Below, in pieces: positions 14,952-23,336 of a stretch of 49,500 bases of DNA. Positions within the stretch are counted from its first letter, which is position 1. Each line of letters opens with the position of its first letter. Location of the stretch: assembly GCA_905200645.1 (NCBI GenBank), contig CAJKLD010000020.1, positions 1 through 49,500 of the forward strand. The letters run 5' to 3'. The notes under the pieces are model-generated. The model worked only from the letters and a program-made list of their open reading frames with translations, ran no database searches and was not told the DNA's origin. Source of the stretch: an uncultured Phascolarctobacterium sp. (GTDB lineage Bacteria > Bacillota > Negativicutes > Acidaminococcales > Acidaminococcaceae). The translations under genes were made by a program, and so were the position numbers.

Positions 14952-15290
14952 ATGAATAGTAAGGAATTAGATAAAACTTTTAAAGGCTATTTAGCAAAAT
15001 TTACTTCTGACAAGGAATTGGGACAAATGATGAGCAAAATTACTTTTCAGGAATTGTTCAACCCGCAATTTTTGACAGAAAACAGTAAATTTACTTCCAT
15101 GGACGATATGATTTGGCGCAGCGGCTTTGGCATTATGAATCTTATGGAAGTCGAAAACGTCAACCAAGATAAATGGAACGAATATATCGCTAAAAACAGC
15201 GAATGCCAGACCTGGCACGATTTTGGCAAGCTGGCCATGATTGACTGGATGAAACACAAGCTGGAAGAAAATAAAAAAAATAAGAATTAA
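14952..15290 (+). CDS. Conserved-looking cytoplasmic protein, 112 aa, function unknown
   Basis: The ATG at 14952 follows TTTGGAGG. The product is charged, soluble and mostly helical (MNSKELDKTFKGYLAKFTSD to a lysine-rich tail), with a tryptophan-rich middle (DDMIWRSGFGIMNL, DKWNEY, CQTWHDFGKLAMIDWMKH). No signal peptide, membrane helix or catalytic motif is visible. It has its own promoter and terminator. I do not recognise the family. Confidence 0.7.
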   Translation: MNSKELDKTFKGYLAKFTSDKELGQMMSKITFQELFNPQFLTENSKFTSMDDMIWRSGFGIMNLMEVENVNQDKWNEYIAKNSECQTWHDFGKLAMIDWMKHKLEENKKNKN

Positions 15291-15295
15291 ACTGA

Positions 15296-15327
15296 AATGC
15301 CGGAGCTCAGGCTTCGGTATTTTTTTA
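15296..15327 (+). terminator. Intrinsic terminator
   Basis: AATGCCGGAGC pairs with GCTTCGGTATT (two G-T pairs) across TCAG and is followed by seven T residues. Confidence 0.85.
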
Positions 15328-15454
15328 TAAACTATATCTAGACAGTTTACGGAAATTTTTTGTCTAATTTATTATATATTGTGCGAACAAAATATGAATA
15401 TCAAATTGTTTACTAATTTTTGCCGTTTAATACGAACATATTTTTAAAAATATA

Positions 15455-15483
15455 TTGACAAATTTCGCCGTTAGTATTATCAT
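15455..15483 (+). promoter_or_regulatory. Sigma-70-type promoter of the LysM protein gene
   Basis: TTGACA (15455-15460), a 17-base spacer and TATCAT (15478-15483). Two CGAACA half-sites, resembling half of a Firmicute LexA box, lie upstream at about 15382 and 15433. Confidence 0.8.
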
Positions 15484-15519
15484 GTAACCAAACAGATATT
15501 TACTTAGGCGGTGATAAAA

Positions 15520-15807
15520 ATGAAAGCTATTTTATATGTACTGGCAATTACCTGTGTTATTTATGCGGCTGCTGGCAGTGCGTTCGCAGAGCCCACCGTA
15601 TATCGCAATCATAGCGTCGCAGTTGCACAAGGAGATACCTTGTGGGAAATTGCAGCGCGTCACACAGAATACAAAGAGGATGTGCGCGTAGTTGTTGACC
15701 GTATTGTAAAAGCCAACAATATTCAAAACGCTCATATTTATCCCGGACAAATTTTGCAAATTCCTATCAGAGTGCAAGATAACGGTTTGATGATGGCGAA
15801 TAAATAA
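15520..15807 (+). CDS. Secreted LysM-domain protein (YneA-like architecture)
   Basis: The 95-residue product has a signal peptide (MKAILYVLAITCVIYAAAGSAFA, cut near residue 23) and then one LysM domain: VAVAQGDTLWEIAARHTEY to YPGQILQIPI. LysM binds N-acetylglucosamine in peptidoglycan, so it should sit at the cell wall. The layout of one signal or anchor plus one LysM is that of YneA, the SOS-induced division inhibitor of Bacillus, but no lexA is adjacent, so this remains a suggestion. The ATG at 15520 is preferred over a GTG nine bases earlier because AGGCGGTGAT fits the ribosome best there. Confidence 0.85.
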   Translation: MKAILYVLAITCVIYAAAGSAFAEPTVYRNHSVAVAQGDTLWEIAARHTEYKEDVRVVVDRIVKANNIQNAHIYPGQILQIPIRVQDNGLMMANK

Positions 15808-15911
15808 ATTTTTCATGATAATTTCACATCTCCTCCACAAGGCTTTTGTCGTTCTGTGTAGAATTAAGTTGTATAATTAAAATAACACTTAAGCTAAAGG
15901 AGGTTTTCTCA

Positions 15912-16340
15912 ATGCAGAGTAAAAAATGGATTATCGCAGCAGTAGCAGCAGGTTTTGTTTTAGGCAACAGCATGGCGCCTGTGCAGGCAGGCATTTTAGA
16001 TAAGGTCATTAAAGGCGGCGTTATCGGCTATGCCGTCGACGCTACGGCCGGTCCTCTCAATAATGGCATTAACGCTGTAACGGCAAAATACGGCGTCAGC
16101 AGTACGGACGCTACAAAAGTAGTTCCCATTATTTCCGTTGGCGACGGCAGCCGCGCCGGAGCAGCGCAGGTCAGCGGACCGCAGGAAAAGGTGGATCAAG
16201 TTAAAGCAGCGCTAATTATCGAACAAACTATTTTAGGTATCAGAGCGAAAATTTTAATTCCCGTAGACAGAGTTGATTATAAAAACGTTAATCGTATTCA
16301 AGGTGTTGGCGTCAGCGCTTCCTTGGACGTAAAAATTTAA
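15912..16340 (+). CDS. Secreted protein, 142 aa, function unknown
   Basis: The ATG at 15912 follows AAAGGAGGTTTTCTC; a longer in-frame start at 15846 lacks a ribosome site. The product has a signal peptide (MQSKKWIIAAVAAGFVLGNS, cut after VQA near residue 27). A small mature domain with a glycine-rich start (KVIKGGVIGYAVDATAGPL) and a C terminus of alternating strands (AKILIPVDRVDYKNVNRIQG, VGVSASLDVKI) follows. It is probably periplasmic. I do not recognise the family. Confidence 0.75.
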   Translation: MQSKKWIIAAVAAGFVLGNSMAPVQAGILDKVIKGGVIGYAVDATAGPLNNGINAVTAKYGVSSTDATKVVPIISVGDGSRAGAAQVSGPQEKVDQVKAALIIEQTILGIRAKILIPVDRVDYKNVNRIQGVGVSASLDVKI

Positions 16341-16376
16341 ATTAGCAGCTGAATGGCAGCTAGTAGTATAAAAATT

Positions 16377-16417
16377 AACAGGCAGTATCAATTTAGTTAT
16401 TGGTACCGCCTGTTTTT
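16377..16417 (+). terminator. Intrinsic terminator
   Basis: AACAGGC (16377-16383) and GCCTGTT (16408-16414), with further pairing inside, are followed by TTTTG. It ends the secreted-protein gene. Confidence 0.75.
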
Positions 16418-16511
16418 GTTATAGATAAAATACAAAAATTATGTTAATTTTTACCTCAGCAACACACACTAAAAATTTTTTGCCTATTTTATATTCAGCC
16501 GCCTAAATTTT

Positions 16512-16520
16512 TGCTATAAT
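16512..16520 (+). promoter_or_regulatory. Extended -10 promoter
   Basis: TGC-TATAAT, with a perfect TATAAT at 16515-16520, lies about 55 bases before the ATG at 16575. Confidence 0.6.
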
Positions 16521-16574
16521 TGCAGTTGATAGAGTTTAATATTTTTCATTGGCTATGCAAGAGAAGAATTTATC

Positions 16575-16949
16575 ATGTTATCTGCAATCGCACCGCTGCT
16601 CGCTTTATTTTTTTTTCTCTTTTTAGTTATTAAAGGCCATGTTTTAATAGCTATTATCCTTGGTGTTCTTTTAAAGTTCATGTATTACCCTAGTAACGGC
16701 AAACATTTTGACAAACCTATCAACGATAAAGAAGATTTATCAACAGACGCTGCTCAAAAAAATCTAGAGCCGGAAATGAAAAGTATGCTATCTTCTTTTC
16801 AAGTTGGCGATATTATTGATGGTCCTTTCGGTCCCGCTCCCTACAGCGGCGTTATTGGGAACCAATATACGATAGATGAGCTAAATTACAAAGACGGCGT
16901 GTACTATTACAATGAAAACAGCGAAGAATGGAAAGAAGACGAAGAATAA
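16575..16949 (+). CDS. Membrane-anchored acidic protein, 124 aa, function unknown
   Basis: Two N-terminal hydrophobic helices (IAPLLALFFFLFLVI and VLIAIILGVLLKFMYY) precede a soluble acidic tail rich in Glu, Asp and Tyr, ending NSEEWKEDEE. No catalytic motif is visible. The ribosome site is weak (GAGAAGAA). The MFS gene follows after 36 bases and could share its transcript. Family not recognised. Confidence 0.65.
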   Translation: MLSAIAPLLALFFFLFLVIKGHVLIAIILGVLLKFMYYPSNGKHFDKPINDKEDLSTDAAQKNLEPEMKSMLSSFQVGDIIDGPFGPAPYSGVIGNQYTIDELNYKDGVYYYNENSEEWKEDEE

Positions 16950-16985
16950 CAATTTTGTAAAACTTATTCGCGTTGGAGGCATTTC

Positions 16986-18161
16986 ATGAAAAACTGGAAA
17001 ATAATTTTGGCTATTCTTACAGTCAACGTAGTGATGATGTCCGCAGGCTATACCATGCTGATACCCTTTCTGCCCATGTATCTGATGAATGAGCTGGGTG
17101 TCAGCCTGGACGCCGTAAAAATGTGGAACGGCGCTATTTTTTCCATAACCTTTTTAATCGGCGGTATCATGGCGCCCATTTGGGGAAAAATGGCGGATAC
17201 CAAGGGTAAAAAAATGATGGCTATGCGCGCCGGAGCCGGCCTGGCTATTTCTTATTTTTTAGGAGGTATAGTCACCAGCCCGGAGCAAATGTTTGGCGTG
17301 CGCGTTATTCAGGGCTTTGCGGCAGGACTGTGGAGCGTCTGTCTGGCAATTGCCACCAGTCTCGTCCCTATTGATAAGCTGGGCGTCAGCTTAGGAATTT
17401 TGCAGGCTGGCTTAACCTGCGGCAATGTTATCGGTCCTTTAATCGGCGGCAGCCTAGCTTCGCTTTTTGGTATGCGCAGCAGCTTTTTTGTGGCAGGCAC
17501 GCTGCTGACGCTGATTACGCTCATCTTTTTCTTTTATATTCCGGAGCCTCATCGTGCTGAGCCCAAACAAATTCAAAATAAACCGCAGGCGCAGCTTTTA
17601 AAACAGCCGCCTATAAGGGAAGTTTTGATTTACGCCGCCATAGCGCAAATGGTAATTTTGCTTATTCAGCCAATTTTAACCTTGTATGTCAGCGAAATAA
17701 ATCACGGCGAGGGCAATTTAATTTTTCTTTCGGGCTTCGTTTTTAGTCTTGTAGGCATTGCCAGCGCCATTACTGCTCCCAGCTGGGGACGCTTCGGCCA
17801 GCGGCACGGCTTTTATCGCAGCCTGTGCTTCGCGGCGCTGTCGGCCGGTATTATGAATTTTATTGTGGCACTGCCCAATACTATGACGCTGTTCTGCATC
17901 ACTAATTTTACTTACGGACTTTGCTGTGCCGGTATTCAGCCTTCACTTTCGGCAGTTTTGGCCAGCAATACTAATGCCAACCAACGGGGACGCGCCTTCG
18001 GTTTTATGTTCAGCGCGCAGCAATTTGGCAGTATGGTAGGCCCGTTGCTTGGCGGAACTATCGCTACATATTTTCCTTTAAAAAGCTTATTTTTTGTTGC
18101 TGGCGCCATGCTTTTGATCGTCAGCTGCACCGTATATCTGCGTCACGAAAGAAATGCTTAA
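16986..18161 (+). CDS. MFS drug/metabolite efflux transporter
   Basis: This 391-residue integral membrane protein shows about 12 hydrophobic helices. The major-facilitator loop motif is present as GKMADTKGKKMMAMRAG after helix 2, and a second GRFGQRHGFYRS copy occupies the matching loop of the C-terminal half. The helix 5 segment GLTCGNVIGPLIGGSL resembles motif C of proton-coupled drug antiporters (DHA1 type), so it probably exports small hydrophobic compounds; the substrate is unknown. The start follows GTTGGAGG. The gene converges with noc. Confidence 0.88.
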   Translation: MKNWKIILAILTVNVVMMSAGYTMLIPFLPMYLMNELGVSLDAVKMWNGAIFSITFLIGGIMAPIWGKMADTKGKKMMAMRAGAGLAISYFLGGIVTSPEQMFGVRVIQGFAAGLWSVCLAIATSLVPIDKLGVSLGILQAGLTCGNVIGPLIGGSLASLFGMRSSFFVAGTLLTLITLIFFFYIPEPHRAEPKQIQNKPQAQLLKQPPIREVLIYAAIAQMVILLIQPILTLYVSEINHGEGNLIFLSGFVFSLVGIASAITAPSWGRFGQRHGFYRSLCFAALSAGIMNFIVALPNTMTLFCITNFTYGLCCAGIQPSLSAVLASNTNANQRGRAFGFMFSAQQFGSMVGPLLGGTIATYFPLKSLFFVAGAMLLIVSCTVYLRHERNA

Positions 18162-18163
18162 CT

Positions 18164-18177
18164 ATTTCCCGGGAAAT
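18164..18177. promoter_or_regulatory. Perfect Noc-binding site (NBS)
   Basis: ATTTCCCGGGAAAT is the exact 14-bp Noc-binding sequence defined in Bacillus. It lies in the intergenic region downstream of noc, a few bases after the MFS stop codon. Confidence 0.85.
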
Positions 18178-18277
18178 ACTTTAATGATTTGCTTCAATAA
18201 ATTTTCCAAACAAAATCACCGTTAAATTTTTGTCTACAAAATAATTTTTCATGTAAAATTTGATTTACTTTTATAAA

Positions 18278-18307
18278 AAAGCTGCGTTTCACGTGAAACG
18301 CAGCTTT
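18278..18307. terminator. Palindrome combining a parS core with the noc terminator
   Basis: The 30 bases form a perfect palindrome. Its centre, GTTTCACGTGAAAC (18286-18299), is the invariant parS core; the outer bases of the 16-mer are C and G instead of T and A. On the minus strand a run of T follows, so the same DNA can work as the noc terminator. Confidence 0.8.
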
Positions 18308-18330
18308 AATTTTGCTTGTCGATTTTCAGT

Positions 18331-19209
18331 TTAGAATAAAGGCTTGCTGTTATCGCCTTTGGGTTTCTTTTGATTTTTAATGCGCAGACTGACAACAACA
18401 TCATCACCTTCTACAGTCTGCTCCATATTTACCGGAATACCCACGGACTTAATGGAATTGACTACTTGTTTAATGCTGTTCAGATAAATGCGTACATCAT
18501 TCACAATCACCAGGCGCTTTCTTTTCTCTTGCTGCTTATCCGCCAATAATTTAGCAATATATTCTTCAGTTTGGCGCACATTATAGCCGCGGGCAATAAC
18601 GGTCTGCAAAACCTCCATACGCAGCACATCATCATCCAGCCGCAAAAGCGCGCGGGCATGACGCTCGCTTAAATTTTTTTCTATCAATAATTTGCGAATC
18701 GCTGCTGATAACCGCAGCAAACGCTGTTTATTAGCAATAGTCGACTGTTTTTTGCCGACTCTGACAGCTAAAGCCTCCTGCGTTAAATGGAACTGCTCCA
18801 TCAGCTGCTCATAGCCTTCGGCTTCTTCTAAAAAATGCAAATCCTCACGCTGCAAATTTTCAATCAACGCGATTTCCGCAATCTGCTGAGAGGTATATTC
18901 GCTGATAATTACGGGCACCTCTTCCAGCTTGGCCATGCGGCTAGCACGCAGGCGGCGCTCACCGGCGATTAAAAGATAACGTCCGTCTTCGGCAGGAGTT
19001 ACCAGCAAGGGCTGCAAAACGCCATATTGAGCAATAGAATCTGCCAATTCCTCTAAAGCGCTGTCATCAAAGGTTTTGCGGGGCTGATAAGGATTAGGAA
19101 AAATTTGGTCGATAGGCACTTTAATTACCTTGACCTCCTTGACAGCTTTATTCTCACCCAAAATACTGCAATTAGTATCTAATACAGAAAATCCATCGTC
19201 TATTATCAT
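18331..19209 (-). CDS. noc: Nucleoid occlusion protein Noc (ParB family)
   Basis: This 292-residue CTP-type ParB-family protein has the N-terminal domain (PNPYQPRKTFDD; GERRLRAS; ENLQREDLHFLEEAEGY), a helix-turn-helix (LTQEALAVRVGKKQSTIANK) and a C-terminal dimer domain. Four positions that separate Noc from ParB read Q155, K161, R166 and R183, where ParB has R, T, A and G; Bacillus Noc has Q, K, K, R at the same spacings. A perfect Noc-binding site nearby agrees. Noc binds around the chromosome and keeps the division septum off the nucleoid. The N terminus (MIIDDGFSVLDTNCSIL) lacks the basic amphipathic helix that anchors Bacillus Noc to the membrane. No parA follows. It is the last gene of the mnmE-mnmG-rsmG cluster. 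Confidence 0.88.
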   Translation of the reverse strand: MIIDDGFSVLDTNCSILGENKAVKEVKVIKVPIDQIFPNPYQPRKTFDDSALEELADSIAQYGVLQPLLVTPAEDGRYLLIAGERRLRASRMAKLEEVPVIISEYTSQQIAEIALIENLQREDLHFLEEAEGYEQLMEQFHLTQEALAVRVGKKQSTIANKQRLLRLSAAIRKLLIEKNLSERHARALLRLDDDVLRMEVLQTVIARGYNVRQTEEYIAKLLADKQQEKRKRLVIVNDVRIYLNSIKQVVNSIKSVGIPVNMEQTVEGDDVVVSLRIKNQKKPKGDNSKPLF

Positions 19210-19220
19210 ACTCTCTCCCC

Positions 19221-19940
19221 CTATTTGCTGCCTAAGGGCTGCTTTTCTGGCGTACCTGCTTTGCGCGGATAATGCGTCGGCGTAGTTTTAATTTTGCTTA
19301 TTTTAATTATAGCACGTCCATCGTCCAGTCCGGGTAATTTTACCGGTTCAGCGTTAAGAATTTTGCCACCGAGTATTTTTACAGCCGCCGAACCCTCGGT
19401 AATTTCTTCCGTATATTTACTGCCTTTTAAAGCGATAAACCGGCCGCCTGTTTTTGCCAGCGGCAAGCAGTATTCGGCGAGTACGCTCAAACGCGCCACA
19501 GCGCGCGCCGTAACAAAATCATATTTTTCTCGATGCTGTTTATTGCGTCCAGCATCCTCTGCCCGCAGATGCTCGCAGTGAATATCCTTTAACTCTAAAG
19601 CGTCAATCACCTGCTGTAAAAATTTTAAACGCTTGCCTAATGAATCTATCAAAACAACTTTCAGCTCGGGACAGTAAATTTTTAAGGGAACACCGGGAAA
19701 GCCTGCGCCGGTGCCAACGTCCGCCAAGGTTTTACCGGCCATTTCCTTATCGTAAGCCAGTAAGCTGTCTATCATGTGCTTGACAGCAACGTCCTCCGGC
19801 GCGGTAATGGCAGTTAAATTCATTACCTTATTGGTTTCGACCAGCATTTCGTAATAACGCTCAAATTGCTCCAGCTGGCGCTCACTAAAATGCAGACCGG
19901 CCTCCGCGCCGCGAGCAGCTAAAATTTCTGTAAAAGTCAT
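19221..19940 (-). CDS. rsmG: 16S rRNA (guanine-N7) methyltransferase
   Basis: RsmG methylates G527 of 16S rRNA with S-adenosylmethionine. The 239-residue protein shows MNLTAI followed by VKHMIDSLLAYD, the SAM-binding DVGTGAGFPGVPLKI and DFVTARAVARLSVLAEYC. The C terminus carries an extra tail (THYPRKAGTPEKQPL). Its start overlaps the mnmG stop by four bases (ATGA), and noc follows after 11 bases. Confidence 0.96.
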   Translation of the reverse strand: MTFTEILAARGAEAGLHFSERQLEQFERYYEMLVETNKVMNLTAITAPEDVAVKHMIDSLLAYDKEMAGKTLADVGTGAGFPGVPLKIYCPELKVVLIDSLGKRLKFLQQVIDALELKDIHCEHLRAEDAGRNKQHREKYDFVTARAVARLSVLAEYCLPLAKTGGRFIALKGSKYTEEITEGSAAVKILGGKILNAEPVKLPGLDDGRAIIKISKIKTTPTHYPRKAGTPEKQPLGSK

Positions 19941-21820
19941 TCACTCTGCTCCTTTCTACGCTTCAGCTCCAAAGCAATCATCAGCACGCTGACATCGGCC
20001 GGAGAAACGCCGCTGATGCGGGAAGCCTGACCGATATTAGTCGGACGCACCTTATCTAGTTTTTCAGCAGCTTCGCTGGAAAGCTCTTTAATGGAGTGGT
20101 AATCAATATCGTCCGGCAGGCGTTTATTTTCCAGCTTCATAAAGCGTTCTACTTCTTGATACTGTTTAGCAATATAGCCTTCATATTTGGCAAATATTTC
20201 CGTCTGCTCCGCTACCTGCGGCGTTAATAACGGCAAGTCAAAGGCCTGCTGTAATTTGTCGTAGGTAATTTCTTTACGGCGCAGCAAATCTAACAAATTG
20301 GTGCCTGTACGCAAAGCTGTGCTTCCCATCGCTGCGAGCTTGGCATTATTTTCTTCGCTGGGAGCAATATTGATTTTTTTCAGCTCGCCGACAGTGCGTT
20401 CAACAGCCGTGCGTTTTTCTGTAAAGCGCGCATAACGCTCATCGTTTACCAAACCAATTTGACGTCCTTTTTCCGTCAGGCGCAAATCGGCGTTATCCTG
20501 ACGCAGCAGCAAACGATATTCTGCTCTTGAGGTCATCATGCGGTAAGGTTCGTTAGTTCCCTTGGTAACAAGGTCGTCAATCAGCACGCCGATATAAGCT
20601 TCATCCCGGCGCAGCACCAAAGGCTCCTGACCGTGAATTTTTCGCATAGCGTTAATGCCCGCCATCAAACCCTGCGCCGCAGCTTCTTCATAACCGCTGG
20701 TGCCGTTGGACTGGCCGGCGCTGAAAAGTCCGCTGATAGCCTTATGCTCCAAAGAATATTTCAGCTGCAAAGGATTAAGGCAGTCATAATCAATAGCGTA
20801 ACCGGCACGCATCATCTTGCAGTTTTCCAAGCCGGGTATCGTCCGCATAAACTGCAGCTGAATATGCGCAGGCAAGGACGAGCTCATACCCTGCACATAC
20901 ATTTCGTTGGTGCTGCGTCCTTCCGGTTCGATAAACAGCTGATGCCGTTCTTTATCGGCAAAACGCACCAGCTTAGACTCGATAGAAGGACAGTAACGCG
21001 GTCCCACGCCCTCAATCATACCGTTAAACATACCTGATAAATGCAGATTATCACGAATAATTTTATGCGTAGCGGCATTAGTATAAGTCAAATAACAGGG
21101 AACCTGTTCTCTGGTTTTTATATCGCTGATAAAAGAAAAATTGCGTACTTCTTCGTCGCCGTATTGCGGCTCCATTTTGCCGTAATCAATACTGCGGCTG
21201 TCAATACGGGCTGGCGTACCGGTTTTAAAACGCATAAGCTCTACACCGTGCTCCAGTAGAGAAGCAGACAGCTTTTGGGCGCTGCGCAAACCGTTAGGCC
21301 CGCATTCATAATTTACCTGACCGTAAACTATGCGTCCGCGCAAATATGTACCGGTAGCCAAAATAACGCATTTAGCTTCAAAAATTTCGCCGGTTTCCGC
21401 TTCTACGCCTACTACCTTACCATTTTCTACCAACAGCTTATCAATCATCAGCTGCTTTAATTCCAAATTATCCTGATCTTCAACGATTTTTTTCATTAAG
21501 GTATGATAATAGGGCTTATCCTCCTGTCCACGCAGTGCATGCACGGCATAACCTTTACCGGTATTTAAAAGACGCATTTGAATGCACGCCAAATCAGCGC
21601 TGATACCCATTTGACCGCCTAAAGCGTCTATTTCGCGTACCAAATGACCTTTTGCAGGTCCGCCGATGGAAGGATTGCAGGGCATTAAAGCTACATTATC
21701 CAAAGAAAGCGTAGCCAGCAAGGTTTTGCCGCCTAAACGGGCAGCAGCCAGTGCTGCCTCCACACCCGCGTGTCCTGCACCTATAACAATTACGTCAAAA
21801 GAATCTGTAATGTAACTCAT
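19937..21820 (-). CDS. mnmG: tRNA uridine-5-carboxymethylaminomethyl modification enzyme MnmG
   Basis: MnmG works with MnmE to install the cmnm5 group on wobble uridine of several tRNAs, using FAD. The 627-residue length is normal. The FAD motif GAGHAGVEAALAAARLGG lies near the N terminus; MPCNPSIGGPAKGHLVREID, FKTGTPARIDSRSID and GLFSAGQSNGTSGYEEAAAQ are family signatures. The C terminus has the helical MnmE/tRNA-interacting domain (ISGVSPADVSVLMIAL). It lies between mnmE and rsmG. Confidence 0.97.
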   Translation of the reverse strand: MSYITDSFDVIVIGAGHAGVEAALAAARLGGKTLLATLSLDNVALMPCNPSIGGPAKGHLVREIDALGGQMGISADLACIQMRLLNTGKGYAVHALRGQEDKPYYHTLMKKIVEDQDNLELKQLMIDKLLVENGKVVGVEAETGEIFEAKCVILATGTYLRGRIVYGQVNYECGPNGLRSAQKLSASLLEHGVELMRFKTGTPARIDSRSIDYGKMEPQYGDEEVRNFSFISDIKTREQVPCYLTYTNAATHKIIRDNLHLSGMFNGMIEGVGPRYCPSIESKLVRFADKERHQLFIEPEGRSTNEMYVQGMSSSLPAHIQLQFMRTIPGLENCKMMRAGYAIDYDCLNPLQLKYSLEHKAISGLFSAGQSNGTSGYEEAAAQGLMAGINAMRKIHGQEPLVLRRDEAYIGVLIDDLVTKGTNEPYRMMTSRAEYRLLLRQDNADLRLTEKGRQIGLVNDERYARFTEKRTAVERTVGELKKINIAPSEENNAKLAAMGSTALRTGTNLLDLLRRKEITYDKLQQAFDLPLLTPQVAEQTEIFAKYEGYIAKQYQEVERFMKLENKRLPDDIDYHSIKELSSEAAEKLDKVRPTNIGQASRISGVSPADVSVLMIALELKRRKEQSE

Positions 21821-21871
21821 AATCTATCTCTTTCAGTAGTAAAATTTCTTGCGTATGCTTACGCTTTTCCA

Positions 21872-23251
21872 CTATTTACCAATACAAAAACGAGAGAAAA
21901 TCTCGTTGATAATTTCATCCTGCACTGTATCGCCGGTTATCTCGCCTAAAAGATCTATGGCGTTGCGCACATCTATCACAATGCAGTCATAAGGCAGCAT
22001 ATTGTCAGCCGCCTCGCCTGCATCCCGCAGATAACTATAAGTTTGGCGCAATAGCTGTTCCTGACGAGCGTTTTGCACATAAGCGCCTTCGCTTAAAGCT
22101 CCTTCACTGCCGTAAACATAGTTTTTCAGCCAAGCGCTGAAAGCTTCCATACCAATCAAGGTTTTAGCAGAGAGCGTCATTACCTTATCCTCGCCAAAAC
22201 GGCTGCGCAAAACCTGTAAATCCACAGCCAAACCCAAATCGCTTTTGTTGACAATAATCACGCACGGCTTACCGTCAGCGGCGTCTAAAATCGCTTCGTC
22301 CTCTGCCGTTAAGCCTTCGCTGCCATCCACCACACAAATTATCAGTTCAGCTTCCTGCAAAAGCTGGCGGCTTTTTTCCACGCCGATTTTTTCTACAAAA
22401 TCTTCGGTACTGCGAATGCCTGCCGTATCTGCTAAAACTAAGGGTACGCCGTCTAATAAAAGCTGCTCTTCAATTACGTCGCGAGTGGTACCGGCATATT
22501 GCGAAACAATGGCTCTATCTTCTTTTAAAAGCGCATTAAGCAGGCTGGATTTACCCACGTTAGGCTTGCCCACAATCGCTGTGCGCAGTCCTTCGCGCAA
22601 AATTTTACCGGTATGCGCGTGAGCTAACAGCTTAGCAACTGCCTCACAACTGCTGCTGATATTTTCCTGCACGCGGCCATAGGTTACATCTTCAATATCC
22701 TCTTCCGGATAATCAATGACGGCTTCTAAATTAACTACCACGTCCACTAAATTACGCCGCAAGTTGCGCAGCGCTTTCGCCAACTGTCCCTGCTGCTGGC
22801 GGACCGCCAGCTTCAAGCTTGCTTCACTGCGGGAACGGATAATATCCATAACAGCTTCCGCCTGCGTCAAATCTATGCGCCCGTTCAAAAAAGCGCGCTT
22901 TGTAAATTCGCCCGCTTCTGCGGGACGCGCTCCTGCCGTATAAGTCAAAGCCAAAATTTTCTTTAAGGATTGCAGACCGCCATGACACTGGATTTCCACT
23001 ACATCCTCCGCCGTATAAGAACGAGGTCCGCGCATAAAAACAGCTAAAACCTCGTCTACTAAGCTTCCGTCCACGTCATAAATATGTCCGTAAACCATGG
23101 TGTTTACAGGATAAGCCGCTAATTTTCTGCCGGAGGCTGCTTTAAATAAACTTTCACCTACGGCTAAAGCTTTTTCGCCGCTGATGCGCACTATACCTAC
23201 GGCCCCTTCGCCTAAAGCAGTAATAACCGCGCTGATTGTTTCCTCTGCCAT
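21872..23251 (-). CDS. mnmE: tRNA modification GTPase MnmE
   Basis: MnmE is the GTPase partner of MnmG. The 459-residue protein has the N-terminal folate-binding domain (TISAVITALGEGAVGIVRISG), a helical domain with an inserted G domain (GKPNVGKSSLLNALL, DTAGIR, NKSD) and the invariant C-terminal FCIGK. The ATG at 23251 is preferred to an in-frame GTG at 23275 because AAGGAAAGAAGG lies between them and MAEETIS fits family starts. It is followed by mnmG after about 50 bases. Confidence 0.97.
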   Translation of the reverse strand: MAEETISAVITALGEGAVGIVRISGEKALAVGESLFKAASGRKLAAYPVNTMVYGHIYDVDGSLVDEVLAVFMRGPRSYTAEDVVEIQCHGGLQSLKKILALTYTAGARPAEAGEFTKRAFLNGRIDLTQAEAVMDIIRSRSEASLKLAVRQQQGQLAKALRNLRRNLVDVVVNLEAVIDYPEEDIEDVTYGRVQENISSSCEAVAKLLAHAHTGKILREGLRTAIVGKPNVGKSSLLNALLKEDRAIVSQYAGTTRDVIEEQLLLDGVPLVLADTAGIRSTEDFVEKIGVEKSRQLLQEAELIICVVDGSEGLTAEDEAILDAADGKPCVIIVNKSDLGLAVDLQVLRSRFGEDKVMTLSAKTLIGMEAFSAWLKNYVYGSEGALSEGAYVQNARQEQLLRQTYSYLRDAGEAADNMLPYDCIVIDVRNAIDLLGEITGDTVQDEIINEIFSRFCIGK

Positions 23252-23336
23252 CTGCGCCCTTCTTTCCTTAATCACTCAAATTTATTTGTTTCAGAATAAA
23301 TATAACCCAGTAAGCTACGTACTGGGTTATAAATGT

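Noticed and set aside
15433..15446. LexA box CGAACATATTTTTA before the LysM gene
   Set aside because: Only the left half matches the palindrome CGAAC-N4-GTTCG, so it is mentioned only as a half-site.
18162..19209. A parA-parB pair
   Set aside because: Only one ParB-family gene is present, its specificity residues are Noc-like, and no ParA Walker motif occurs next to it.
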